DNA of 64,000 nucleotides from Sodalis glossinidius str. 'morsitans' (GTDB taxonomy: Bacteria; Pseudomonadota; Gammaproteobacteria; Enterobacterales; Enterobacteriaceae): contig NC_007712.1 of the NCBI RefSeq assembly GCF_000010085.1, positions 4,030,001-4,094,000 on the forward strand, read 5' to 3'. The translations under genes and the position numbers were made by a program. The stretch's first letter is position 1. The number at the start of each line of letters is the position of its first letter. The notes beneath the pieces were generated by a model. The model searched no databases, was not told the DNA's origin, and saw nothing but the letters and a program-made list of their open reading frames with translations. This document shows, in pieces, positions 27,642-35,436 of this stretch.

Positions 27642-27922
27642 GAGACCTTCTCCTCGCAAAGATAGGCTTGCAAAGCGTCTGCAATAGCTTTCTTTTGTTT
27701 TTGCTCGGCATGTAATCGCTGGCCTTCCAGTTTCAACAGCCAATAACGTTCGTCCAGCGAATGACGTTTACTGTTTAGTAACGCTCGCCCTAGAGCATAT
27801 GCCTTGTTTTTAGGGTTTTTGGCATATTGCGCTGCCCGCGTCCATGCGTATTCAGCCACTTTATGGCATTGCCTTTCCATCTCTACGGCGTGGTTAGCCT
27901 CTTCGTAATATAAGTTACTCAT
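27638..27922 (-). CDS. unknown phage protein, helical
   Basis: A 94-residue protein, MSNLYYEEANHAVEMERQCHKVAEYAW..., rich in Ala, Lys, Glu and Leu and probably all-helical. AGGA before the ATG; stop coupled to the next ORF. Upstream (27923-28157) I see no gene, only a small hairpin (TGCGG/CCGCA near 27956). Confidence 0.5.
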   Translation of the reverse strand: MSNLYYEEANHAVEMERQCHKVAEYAWTRAAQYAKNPKNKAYALGRALLNSKRHSLDERYWLLKLEGQRLHAEQKQKKAIADALQAYLCEEKVS

Positions 27923-28157
27923 GTCGCATCCTGTATTTAGCTAAGGGGGTGCCCTGCGGTTATTCCGCATCATTTAAAATCACCTATTCATTTATTAGTA
28001 CTAACTATTGCTGCTAAGAGCACCCTCTTTTATTTATCTCGATATCATCACCTTTAAAAAGTGATAATTCCGCCACCCGGTTAGAATAACCCTCCTGTCT
28101 TTATAGGCCCTAGATGTTAGTAACGATAGAACCACTCCTATCCATCGGTACAAACAG

Positions 28158-28760
28158 TTAGGTGTTATTTTTCACTTTGACAAAATCGCCTAAGTCGCAA
28201 ATGGAAATCTGGTGCAAATCAATGAATGTCCTGATAGCCGGACGTATCTGCTTTAATTCCTTGCGGCGTAATGTCATGGCGGCACTTCCGGGCTTACCGT
28301 GACCGAAGGAGAATTCTTTCTCGGCCTTGGCAACAATATGCTGGGCTTTCTCCGCTGGCATTTGGCTTAATTCTTCAAGACTGGGTATCTCGACGTGACG
28401 GAGTTCGCCCAGGGTGTTGCGGCGGAAGTAGCTTTCGACCATCTGGTTTTGTACATCCCAGGATAGATCATCGTTAAATGACTTGATCAGTATCAAATAG
28501 CCGAACTCTGTGATGAGGATCCCTTTCGAGGAACGAGCGGGGAATACCCCCTCCAACGACCTCATACGTTTAACGTATGAGGTTACATTAAAGAAATCTC
28601 GACCTTCAACAAACCGACGACGGTTACGGTTAAAGGCTGCACATGCCGTTCCCTTCGGACGACCATGCACCTTATCAATCATGGCGAAGGTGACCACGCG
28701 CTTACCTTGGTACTCGACTACAGGCATGGCGGTGTTCTGGATAGCGACGAAGTTAGACAT
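28158..28760 (-). CDS. ORF6N-domain phage antirepressor-like protein
   Basis: A 200-residue protein starting MSNFVAIQNTAMPVVEYQGK. The ORF6N domain covers residues 5-105 (FNRNRRRFVEGRDFFNVTSYV, FGYLILIKSFNDDLSWDVQNQMVESYFR). A basic C-terminal half (MTLRRKELKQIRPAIRTFIDLH) may bind DNA or a repressor. Ribosome site GGGGGTG. Second ORF6N gene of the operon and the intact one. It lies downstream of a C4-type antisense leader, as antirepressors do in P1 immI. Confidence 0.8.
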   Translation of the reverse strand: MSNFVAIQNTAMPVVEYQGKRVVTFAMIDKVHGRPKGTACAAFNRNRRRFVEGRDFFNVTSYVKRMRSLEGVFPARSSKGILITEFGYLILIKSFNDDLSWDVQNQMVESYFRRNTLGELRHVEIPSLEELSQMPAEKAQHIVAKAEKEFSFGHGKPGSAAMTLRRKELKQIRPAIRTFIDLHQISICDLGDFVKVKNNT

Positions 28761-29140
28761 GAGCCACCCCCTGAACTGTAACGATGTTCGTTATGGCTGG
28801 GGTTGAAGGTGGAGATGTTGACCATACCTTGGGGAATAGAGATTTCCTCTATGCCTTCATGCGGCATCTTGCGGACTAATAGTCCGGGAGATTGGTTGAA
28901 TTGTGAGCGTGACTCTGTCCCTTCGACGGGCAGCTTTGGCGACTCGGTACGTTTAACGTTCTCAGTGAAGTCCTGCACACGTTGATGCCCTGCCCAGATT
29001 AGGCGGCTATCTTTGAACATGGCGATGAAGGTACGGCGATCTTGACGGGTAAACGACACTTTGCCGTAGGGCGCAGATGAGTATTCGGGAATAATCCAGT
29101 AGGTATCAATAAATTCAGGGCGAGTTTGGGTGGTAGCCAT
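28718..29140 (-). CDS. first gene after the antisense-RNA leader, unknown
   Basis: From ATG 29140 a protein of 140 residues: MATTQTRPEFIDTYWIIPEYS, then SFTRQDRRTFIAMFKDSRLIWAGH. The reading frame is also open upstream through the whole leader to 29413, as seen with Ash/Icd-type leader ORFs. AGAGAGG lies 8 bases before the ATG, inside a segment that can pair with upstream leader sequence. Its 3' end overlaps the ORF6N gene. Function unknown; by position it corresponds to icd in P1. Confidence 0.5.
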   Translation of the reverse strand: MATTQTRPEFIDTYWIIPEYSSAPYGKVSFTRQDRRTFIAMFKDSRLIWAGHQRVQDFTENVKRTESPKLPVEGTESRSQFNQSPGLLVRKMPHEGIEEISIPQGMVNISTFNPSHNEHRYSSGGGSCLTSSLSRTPPCL

Positions 29141-29212
29141 AGCTGTGGCCTCTCTGACAAATTCCTTAGAACCTCGCTCCCCGCTACTAAACGGGGTGGA
29201 GAGACGTATCGA

Positions 29213-29234
29213 GGTTAGTAGACCGGTGTCAGAG
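29213..29234 (-). promoter_or_regulatory. antisense target site in the antirepressor leader
   Basis: Read on the minus strand it holds CTCTGACAC and then CTACTAA. Both are perfectly complementary to the loop/tail segments (TTAGTAG and GTGTCAGAG) of the C4-like RNA 110 bases upstream, in the correct antiparallel order. CTCTGACA is also complementary to TGTCAGAG at 29153-29160, which overlaps the ribosome site of the gene starting at 29140. Confidence 0.65.
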
Positions 29235-29273
29235 AACCCGGCGAGCGCAGAGGCTCCCTCGTTACGCCTCACC

Positions 29274-29279
29274 ATTATA
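29274..29279 (-). promoter_or_regulatory. possible -10 element for the antirepressor operon
   Basis: A perfect TATAAT on the minus strand, 25 bases past the C4 terminator. No good -35 hexamer is visible 16-18 bases upstream, so this may be weak, activated or accidental. Confidence 0.35.
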
Positions 29280-29304
29280 GGGGCACAACGCAGGAAACAG
29301 ACGT

Positions 29305-29327
29305 AAAAAAACCGCACTTTTGAGCGG
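29305..29327 (-). terminator. intrinsic terminator of the C4-like RNA
   Basis: On the minus strand CCGC...GCGG encloses a short loop and is followed by seven T. Confidence 0.75.
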
Positions 29328-29390
29328 CTTATTCTGTCCGCTCTGACACTCGGGCTACTAAACCCGGCACCCGTTTTACCAGGGGTGCTG
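29305..29390 (-). ncRNA. C4-like antisense immunity RNA
   Basis: Predicted transcript of about 85-90 nt between the promoter at 29397-29426 and the terminator at 29305-29327. It contains a hairpin CGGG-TTTAGTAG-CCCG (29351-29366) followed by GAGTGTCAGAG. The loop and tail are complementary to the downstream leader at 29213-29234 (7 and 9 perfect pairs). This matches the logic of the P1/P7 C4 RNA, which silences an antirepressor operon. The downstream genes here are ORF6N antirepressor-like. Assignment to the C4 family is inference; complementarity is directly visible. Confidence 0.6.
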
Positions 29391-29396
29391 GTGATG

Positions 29397-29426
29397 ACTA
29401 TAGGATAGATCACCGGTAGCTTGCAA
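29397..29426 (-). promoter_or_regulatory. promoter of the C4-like RNA
   Basis: TTGCAA (29421-29426), an 18-base spacer and TATAGT (29397-29402) on the minus strand, just upstream of the C4-like hairpin. Confidence 0.6.
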
Positions 29427-29931
29427 GGGTAAGGTGAGTACGTGGCTCTTTTCCGCTGCTTGCTGTCTGGACAAATTCCGAATCCGTCTTGATATTCATT
29501 AAGTGGCCTGCACGCACCTCCACAATATGAGCGGAAGCTAACCCATTGATTGCATTGCTAGAGGTCACAGTGACCCCCGGCATGAGGCTGTGGTGCTAGT
29601 GATATTTTGCGCTCGCCAGTTTCGGCGAACTCAAATGGGAGCCAGAATCACATTTACCGGAAGTCTTTGATGCTCCCGAGGTCATCGATACAGTGACCTC
29701 GGCGCTATCCGTTGATTCTTTCGAGGCCGTCACTTTGACTGAGCTAAATATTAAGCTCAGTGGGCCAGCAAGGGGAAACCTCCTTTCTGGCTGGCATCCC
29801 CCAAGTCTATTGACTTCTCCGTTTCAAACGGAAGCGTGCCACGCGGGAATATATCGCCCACTGGATTTAAGGCGCAGGGAAACCCGTCACGGCCATTAGC
29901 CATGTTTGGCATTTTCATATTTAAATCTCGG
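29427..29931. other. stretch without a recognised gene
   Basis: A plus-strand frame is open from about 29610 to 29899 (ALASFGELKWEPESHLPEV, GTG possible at 29693) but has no recognisable motif or ribosome site. I see no known gene, repeat or RNA here. It would be the place for early-operon promoters and operators. Confidence 0.4.
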
Positions 29932-30210
29932 TTATTTAGCTACGTGATTATGTGGGCTGTTAACTTTTTCCACGTCCGGCATGTTGTGCATCCAGTGCAA
30001 CAAATCACTGAGTAACCACGCGCAGGAATTGCCCCCGATAAACTTACGGGCAGGGAAGCGACCTTCCTTTTCCATTTTGTGTGATGTGGAACGACAGATA
30101 GACGTGATGCGCTTGCGCTCTGGTTCACGAACGAGGCGGTCTTGAAGTTCGCCGTACTCCGTAAGCACGCGTTGGCACTGCTCTGGTGTTGGGTGGGTGT
30201 ATGTACTCAT
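29932..30210 (-). CDS. AlpA-like phage transcriptional regulator
   Basis: A 92-residue protein. Residues 35-75 (RKRITSICRSTSHKMEKEGRFPARKFIGGNSCAWLLSDL) follow the AlpA/MerR-type helix-turn-helix pattern of P4-family activators and excisionases. GGGGAT precedes the ATG. It lies between integrase and the immunity leader, the usual place for such regulators. Intact. Confidence 0.75.
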   Translation of the reverse strand: MSTYTHPTPEQCQRVLTEYGELQDRLVREPERKRITSICRSTSHKMEKEGRFPARKFIGGNSCAWLLSDLLHWMHNMPDVEKVNSPHNHVAK

Positions 30211-30386
30211 AAAGAATCCCCTTCATCAGAGGGGGAAATCAAAAGCACAATTAATTTGAATGTTTTTTTCGATATCATCGTTTCTTTCTTGCGAGTCATG
30301 TCAATTAACCTCTAGCAAAGTCCAAACTTAGGATGCAGAGACATAATCACCAAGAAATTTAAAAAATAAATCATTGTTAGCTTAAT

Positions 30387-31220
30387 TTAGGGTTCTAATA
30401 GACCAGATATTATCAAACAGTTTTTTAGAGTTTCTGCATTAATAGTTATATTTTTCCCGAGGATTTAGCCATGGCATTTACAGCTTTATATGGTGTTTTT
30501 GCAAGTTCAGATCCCAAATCTGGATGGCAATAAAAAAGCAGCCCTAAAAAAGAAATCATATTACTTGAGATTCTTTCATTTACCTTTTTATCTTTCCCAG
30601 GGATTTTTTTATCATTTCTTCGGTTAGCCCTTTGAAATGGCCTTTATTTAATCTGAAGTTCGTGGTTATCCCTCCATTTTTTATTAACTCGATTTCTTCA
30701 CTGGTTATAATTAGATCATCTAATTATAACTCAACAAAGTCATCAATAATATTTACGGCATATGGAGTATAAACCTCAAGTTCTTCGATAAGAAATTCAG
30801 GAAGGCGACTTATGAGAAAACCTTCAATTTTTACTTTTCTTATATCACTTGTTGATTCAAAAAACCACCTCTTGTTTATTGAGAATATTCCCTTTGCAGT
30901 TATTACTTTTCTATCTTGTATTATTACTTTTCCATCCTGTTCATAATATAATGCATCTTCTAATATTTGTGCATGATTCGTTTTATATTTTAATCTCCTT
31001 CTTTTCAAACCACACGACTCGTGTGGAATCACTCTTCCTTTATCTTTTATAGTTGTTGCTGAGACAACCACTTTGTTTTTTTAATAAACTCAGAGAAATC
31101 TAATCTAACACCAACATCTAATAAACCAACAGAAGCATAGTAGAGAATATCATCTGTTTCACATTTTAAAAATTTAGCAGCTTTTGTTAAAGAGTAATAT
31201 TTCAATTCTGGCAAGCTCAT
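30387..31220 (-). pseudogene. AT-rich accessory phage gene, several lesions
   Basis: Starts MSLPELKYYSLTKAAKFLKC (ATG 31220), continues DILYYASVGLLDVGV, then shifts frame near 31070 into KDKGRVIPHESCGLKRRRLKYKTNHAQIL... to ...NIIDDFVEL. A TAA at about 30724 interrupts it, but IITSEEIELIKNGGITTNFRL... continues in frame to 30580. A last piece (HPDLGSELAKTPYKAVNAMAKSSGK) is readable to 30387. Much lower GC than its neighbours, so probably horizontally acquired cargo. The 30211-30386 stretch upstream of AlpA holds no gene. Confidence 0.55.
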
Positions 31221-31251
31221 ATGTATACCTATACTTTATGTTAAAAACTCT

Positions 31252-31273
31252 TTAGCCATTGAAAAATGGCTAA
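31252..31273. repeat. 9-bp perfect inverted repeat
   Basis: TTAGCCATT-GAAA-AATGGCTAA. Its right arm contains the ATG (31266) of a 29-codon plus-strand ORF (MAKRMAMFWTIHSDEGM..., stop 31355) of unknown value. It could be an operator or hairpin. Confidence 0.5.
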
Positions 31274-31383
31274 ACGTATGGCTATGTTCTGGACTATTCA
31301 CTCTGACGAAGGTATGCCAGCAGATCAAGACGTGGGTGCGCTATTTGCTCAATAATTAGCCAGCCAGAGAGGAGGCTTTTCTG

Positions 31384-32018
31384 GTGCGCCCAGCATGGGC
31401 GCACTACTGCGGGTGCAAGTCCCGCCGTAAGTTGATCACGACGAACGAAGCGAAGCGCAACTGCGTGAGGGTGACTGATCGTGGGAAGGAAGCGTGGAGC
31501 ATAAATCGCGAGCCGATGAACAAGAACCGCATAGAAGGCGTTGCCAAGTAGGGCGAGCGGGCCAGAAACCGCGAAGCTCTGGTGATCAAGGCGAGGTGGC
31601 GTAGATGCGGCGGTTGTGCGATGAAGGAGTACGTTCTTTCGCCTCGTGCCTGAAAGGGCAACAGTTAAAGCTGGAGTGAGAAATCAGCAGATGTCGTAGT
31701 AGCCGCAGTAGCGGGGCCGATGAGTCCGTAAGTCAAACGGCGAAGGACCGAAGGATTGGAAGGGCAAGCTCTCTGATTATCGGAAGCGAAGCGCTTCAGA
31801 TGTTCGCGAAAGCGAAGCTCGCCAGAGGGTTCCAGAGGGTGAAGCCCAACAGGCCGTGGCAGCGAGGAATCGAATCCGCCGAATCAGATCAAGGCGAACT
31901 CGGGCGTCAGGTCGGCAGTGACACAAACCCGGCGACCTCAACCATTCCAACCGCCCGGTGCGGACCCGCATGCCGGGTGGTGTGGGAGGGGATCGGCCCT
32001 GGCCGCCCCTATCCCGAT
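31384..32018 (+). mobile_element. group II intron, ORF-less (635 nt)
   Basis: The 5' end is GTGCG, preceded by TTTCTG (31378-31383), which pairs perfectly with CAGAAA at 31563-31568 (IBS1/EBS1). Near the 3' end, ACCGCCCGG...CCGGGTGGT (31950-31981) forms a domain V hairpin with a CGC triad, followed by a domain VI stem (GGGA/TCCC, GGGG/CCCC) with a bulged A at 32011, eight bases before the terminal AT. All ribozyme parts are there, but the space of domain IV contains no reverse transcriptase. The short plus frame at 31800-32108 shows no RT motif. It can only move with help in trans. Confidence 0.8.
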
Positions 32019-32078
32019 CTAAAGCATCCTCCCCCATGCCACATAGCCGCCATTACTGATAGATACCGCTCCTGTTTA

Positions 32079-32199
32079 GTGGTTTTAAAACCGGCCTCAG
32101 TGGTTTAGTTATCAAATAATAAAAGCAAATAAAATCATTATATTAATGATAACCAACACCCTTCCAAACCACCTAAACTACTGATATTTTTCTCACGTG
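32079..32199. repeat. iteron-like repeat cluster B
   Basis: GTGGTTTTA (32079-32087) and GTGGTTTAG (32100-32108), inverted copies CAAACCAC and CTAAACTA (32165-32180), then a T-run and CACGTG (32194-32199). Unit spacing and order match cluster A at 24394-24511 closely. It lies beyond the integrase stop. Confidence 0.6.
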
Positions 32200-32213
32200 G
32201 GAAATTATTCTTC

Positions 32214-33446
32214 CTAGCTGATCCTCCTGCCCTTTCTGTGCGGCTGTAGGACTACATCGCCATGCTGTGCTGCCAATTCATCTAGCCTATCCACCCAGCG
32301 ATTCAGCGCATCAAGCTTCTCTGGCAAGTACTGACTCCGGTTGTAGATACCCATCACCCCCGGCATAGCGTGGCCTAGAAGCTGCTCTACGACATGTGGA
32401 GCTACGCCCATGTCATTGAGCTTGGTTGCCAGCGTCCGTCGCAGGTCGTGAGGTGTCCAGTGTTTATCATGCTGCAACTTCTTTCATATTCTAATACCCC
32501 ATGAACTGACACTGACGTCATGCTTTATCTCACCAAATAAATATCCTGTTTTGTAATTGCAAGCTTTTAATTTTTCCATATATGGTCGCATTTTTTCTGG
32601 TACCGGCCTTACTATTGGTGTGTCGCTTTTACTATGCGCCCTAGGTACTGTCCATAGCCAGTTATTAAAATCCCATTCATCCCAGCGTGACAATCTAGCC
32701 TCAGCACCTCTACAGCCAAACGATATTAATATTTTCAACCACGCAGAATAATAAGGCTGAAAGGTATTTGTGTTGTTTATAGCATTCCATATCTGTCCAA
32801 CTTCGACATCAGTTAAGACTCTGTCGCGCTTTGATTCCTTCTGGCCGACATCAGATACAACTAAATCATCAAGAGCATTGCTGACGGCATATCGACGCAC
32901 GCGGCAAAATTTAAGTGCCTGCTTACACAATTGAAGTAGCTTCCCTGCGCTAACAGGAACCGTTTTTTTCATTCTGTCGAAACATTGCAACCAATAGCGT
33001 GTTTCACAGTCCGATAAAGCCATCTCTCCGATGTAAGGATAGATATGCTTTTTTAATTGTAATACACGGTCACCAATATCAGTTCTATTATCCATCGCGT
33101 AATGCTTTATCCAATACTCGATTGCTTCTCTAACGGTAACTGGCTTCAGTGATTCCTGCTTAATCAGTTTCAATTGCCGCCGAGGGTCTTTACCTTCTGA
33201 TAACCATGTGCGGCACTCGTCACGCTTCTCCCTTGCTCTCTTGAGACTCATATCCGGATAACGTCCCAGTGTCACACGCTGTATCGTACCACTGTTACGA
33301 TAAGTGAACGTCCAGCTAATGCCGCCTACCGTCGATACCCTAACGCTAAGCCCCGCACCATCGGCAAAGAATTCGTACTTATCCCTGGGTACACCCAATA
33401 GATTTCTTAGCTTCTTATCCGAGAGTTTGTTAAGTTCTCCGCCCAT
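32214..33446 (-). pseudogene. P4-type tyrosine integrase, split by one TGA
   Basis: KLSDKKLRNLLGVPRDKYEFFADG is the P4-integrase N-terminus (ATG 33446, GGAG upstream). The catalytic Arg is in FGCRGAEARLSRW. After VSSWGIRI a TGA (32484-32486) stops the frame, but the same frame resumes with KKLQHDKHWTPHDLRRTLATKL, carrying HxxR, then LLGHAM and the Tyr in MGIYNRS. Total length 410 residues is normal. The part before the stop is AT-rich, the part after GC-rich, which hints at mosaic origin. No attachment site could be fixed. Confidence 0.87.
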
Positions 33447-33713
33447 GCACTGCTCCAAAGTGTTACTCGAATTGTTATGCACAATTTACTGCAAAATGGC
33501 ACAAGCATCAAAAAGCATAGAAACAACAAGAAAGAATATTTTAATATATAGTCATGATTATCAATGGATTTATGAAAAGCATTTACAAGCATGGAGATAA
33601 TAAATTACTTTCCCCAACGGCAACTTGTTATTCCTTTTTTCCCCTTTACCGCCTCGTTTCACCGCCGCCGAAAACTGACAGTGCTTCACTATCGGTGTTA
33701 GGATGGTGAGTGA

Positions 33714-34676
33714 ATGATAAAATCGGTAATGACTATGCAAGACAACCTTCTACGAATCACCACCCGGCAAAGTCCCTTAGCGCTTTGGCAGGCGGGGTAC
33801 GTGCGCGATGAATTACTGCGCCATCACCCGCATCTGCAGGTCGAGCTGGTGCCACTGGTGACCCGCGGCGACATCACCCTTGACACGCCGCTGGCAAAAG
33901 TCGGCGGAAAAGGATTATTTATCAAGGAATTGGAACTGGCACTTCTGGAGCATCGCGCCGATATCGCCGTCCATTCGATGAAGGATGTCACGGTGTCATT
34001 CCCCGCCGGCCTGGGGCTTTGCGTGCTATGCGAGCGCGACGACCCACGTGATGCCTTCGTCAGTCCGCGTTACGCCAATCTTGACGTTCTGCCGCCGGGC
34101 GCGATTGTGGGCACCTCAAGCCTGCGCCGGCAATGCCAGTTGCGCGAGCGGCGTCCCGATGTGATCGTGCACGATTTGCGCGGCAATGTCGGCACCCGGC
34201 TGGCGAAACTCGATCGGGGCAACTTTGATGCGGTCATTCTGGCGGTGGCCGGCCTGAAACGGTTGGGTCTGGAGGATCGCATTCGCCACGCTATCGATCC
34301 GGCAGACTCGCTGCCGGCGGTGGGCCAAGGGGCGGTCGGCATTGAATGCCGGCTGGACGATGCCCGCACGCTGGCGCTGCTGGCGCCGCTGCATCACCGG
34401 GAAACCTCCTTGCGCGTCGGCGCCGAACGCGCCATGAACGCCCGCCTGCAGGGCGGATGTCAAGTACCTATCGGTAGTTATGCCGTGCTTGACGGCGAGG
34501 AGATATGGCTGCGCGCGCTGGTGGGATCGCCTGACGGCACCACCGTCATCCGCAGCGAAGGACGCGCGCCGCTGGCGCAGGCGGAACAGCTTGGCCTGCG
34601 TCTGGCGGATGATTTGCTGAATCGCGGCGCCCGCGCCATCCTGGCCGACGTTTATCAGGATAATCCCCCGCAATGA
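33714..34676 (+). CDS. hemC: porphobilinogen deaminase (hydroxymethylbilane synthase)
   Basis: HemC condenses four porphobilinogen molecules into hydroxymethylbilane in heme and siroheme synthesis. The protein (320 residues from ATG 33714; E. coli alignment favours MQDNLLRI at 33735 as the conserved start) shows LRITTRQSPLALWQA, AKVGGKGLFIKELE, the VHSMKDV substrate site and GGCQVP, whose Cys holds the dipyrromethane cofactor. GGTGAG lies before the first ATG. It overlaps hemD by four bases. In E. coli cyaA lies upstream; here the prophage integrase does. Intact. Confidence 0.95.
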   Translation: MIKSVMTMQDNLLRITTRQSPLALWQAGYVRDELLRHHPHLQVELVPLVTRGDITLDTPLAKVGGKGLFIKELELALLEHRADIAVHSMKDVTVSFPAGLGLCVLCERDDPRDAFVSPRYANLDVLPPGAIVGTSSLRRQCQLRERRPDVIVHDLRGNVGTRLAKLDRGNFDAVILAVAGLKRLGLEDRIRHAIDPADSLPAVGQGAVGIECRLDDARTLALLAPLHHRETSLRVGAERAMNARLQGGCQVPIGSYAVLDGEEIWLRALVGSPDGTTVIRSEGRAPLAQAEQLGLRLADDLLNRGARAILADVYQDNPPQ

Positions 34677-35413
34677 GCATCCTCGTCACCCGCCCATCGC
34701 CCGCGGGCGAACAGCTGGTGAACAGGCTGCGCGCACGCGGCAAATCCGCCTGGCATCTGCCGCTTATCGAATTTACTCCGGGCAACGATCTGCCGCAACT
34801 CGCCCAGCGCCTCGCCGATCTGAGTGCGGGGGATTTGCTGTTTATCGTCTCCCAACATGCAATTAATTACGCCCATCCCTGGCTGACGCAACAAGGCGTC
34901 ACCTGGCCTGCCGGGCTACAGTATTTTGCCGTAGGCCGCACTACCGGCCTACGGCTGCACGGTCTATGCGGGCTGCCGGTCAGCTATCCCGATGAGGGGG
35001 AAACCAGCGAGGATTTGCTGCGCCTGCCGGCGCTTGCGCGCATCGAGGGCAAGCGCGCCCTGATCTTACGCGGTAACGGCGGGCGGGAAGTGCTGGAGCA
35101 AACGTTGCGCCAGCGCGGCGTGCACACCACCTATTGCGAATGCTACCGCCGCAGCCCGATCCACTACAACGGCGAAGAACAGGGCCGGCGGGTGCAAACG
35201 CTGAGCATCGACACGCTGGTAATTACCAGCGGCGAAATGTTACAACAATTCTATACTTTAATGCCTGAATACTATCGCCACGCCTGGCTGATGCACTGCC
35301 GGCTGATAGTCATCAGCGAACGTTTAGCCATACTTGCCCGCCAATTGGGCTGGACGGATATCGTCGTAGCGAACGCGGCCGACAACGATGCTTTGATGCG
35401 CGTATTGCTCTAA
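34673..35413 (+). CDS. hemD: uroporphyrinogen-III synthase
   Basis: HemD closes and inverts ring D of hydroxymethylbilane to give uroporphyrinogen III. A protein of 246 residues, the same length as in E. coli, beginning MSILVTRPSPAGEQLVNRLR. The ATGA overlap with hemC couples translation. Conserved patches include LLFIVSQHAINYA, LRGNGGREVLEQTLRQRG and LVITSGEMLQQF. Intact. Confidence 0.93.
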   Translation: MSILVTRPSPAGEQLVNRLRARGKSAWHLPLIEFTPGNDLPQLAQRLADLSAGDLLFIVSQHAINYAHPWLTQQGVTWPAGLQYFAVGRTTGLRLHGLCGLPVSYPDEGETSEDLLRLPALARIEGKRALILRGNGGREVLEQTLRQRGVHTTYCECYRRSPIHYNGEEQGRRVQTLSIDTLVITSGEMLQQFYTLMPEYYRHAWLMHCRLIVISERLAILARQLGWTDIVVANAADNDALMRVLL

Positions 35414-35436
35414 ATTTAAACATGGGACAGGCCAAC

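Noticed and set aside
29693..29899. Plus-strand ORF starting at GTG
   Set aside because: No ribosome site, no recognised motif, and the frame opens well before the putative start. Listed only as unassigned.
31800..32108. Intron-encoded reverse transcriptase
   Set aside because: The 102-codon frame overlaps domains IV-VI and continues beyond the intron; it shows no RT motif such as YADD.
32214..33600. Attachment site of the prophage
   Set aside because: No direct repeat matching a tRNA 3' end or other core could be found near the integrase, and the left boundary may be outside the window.
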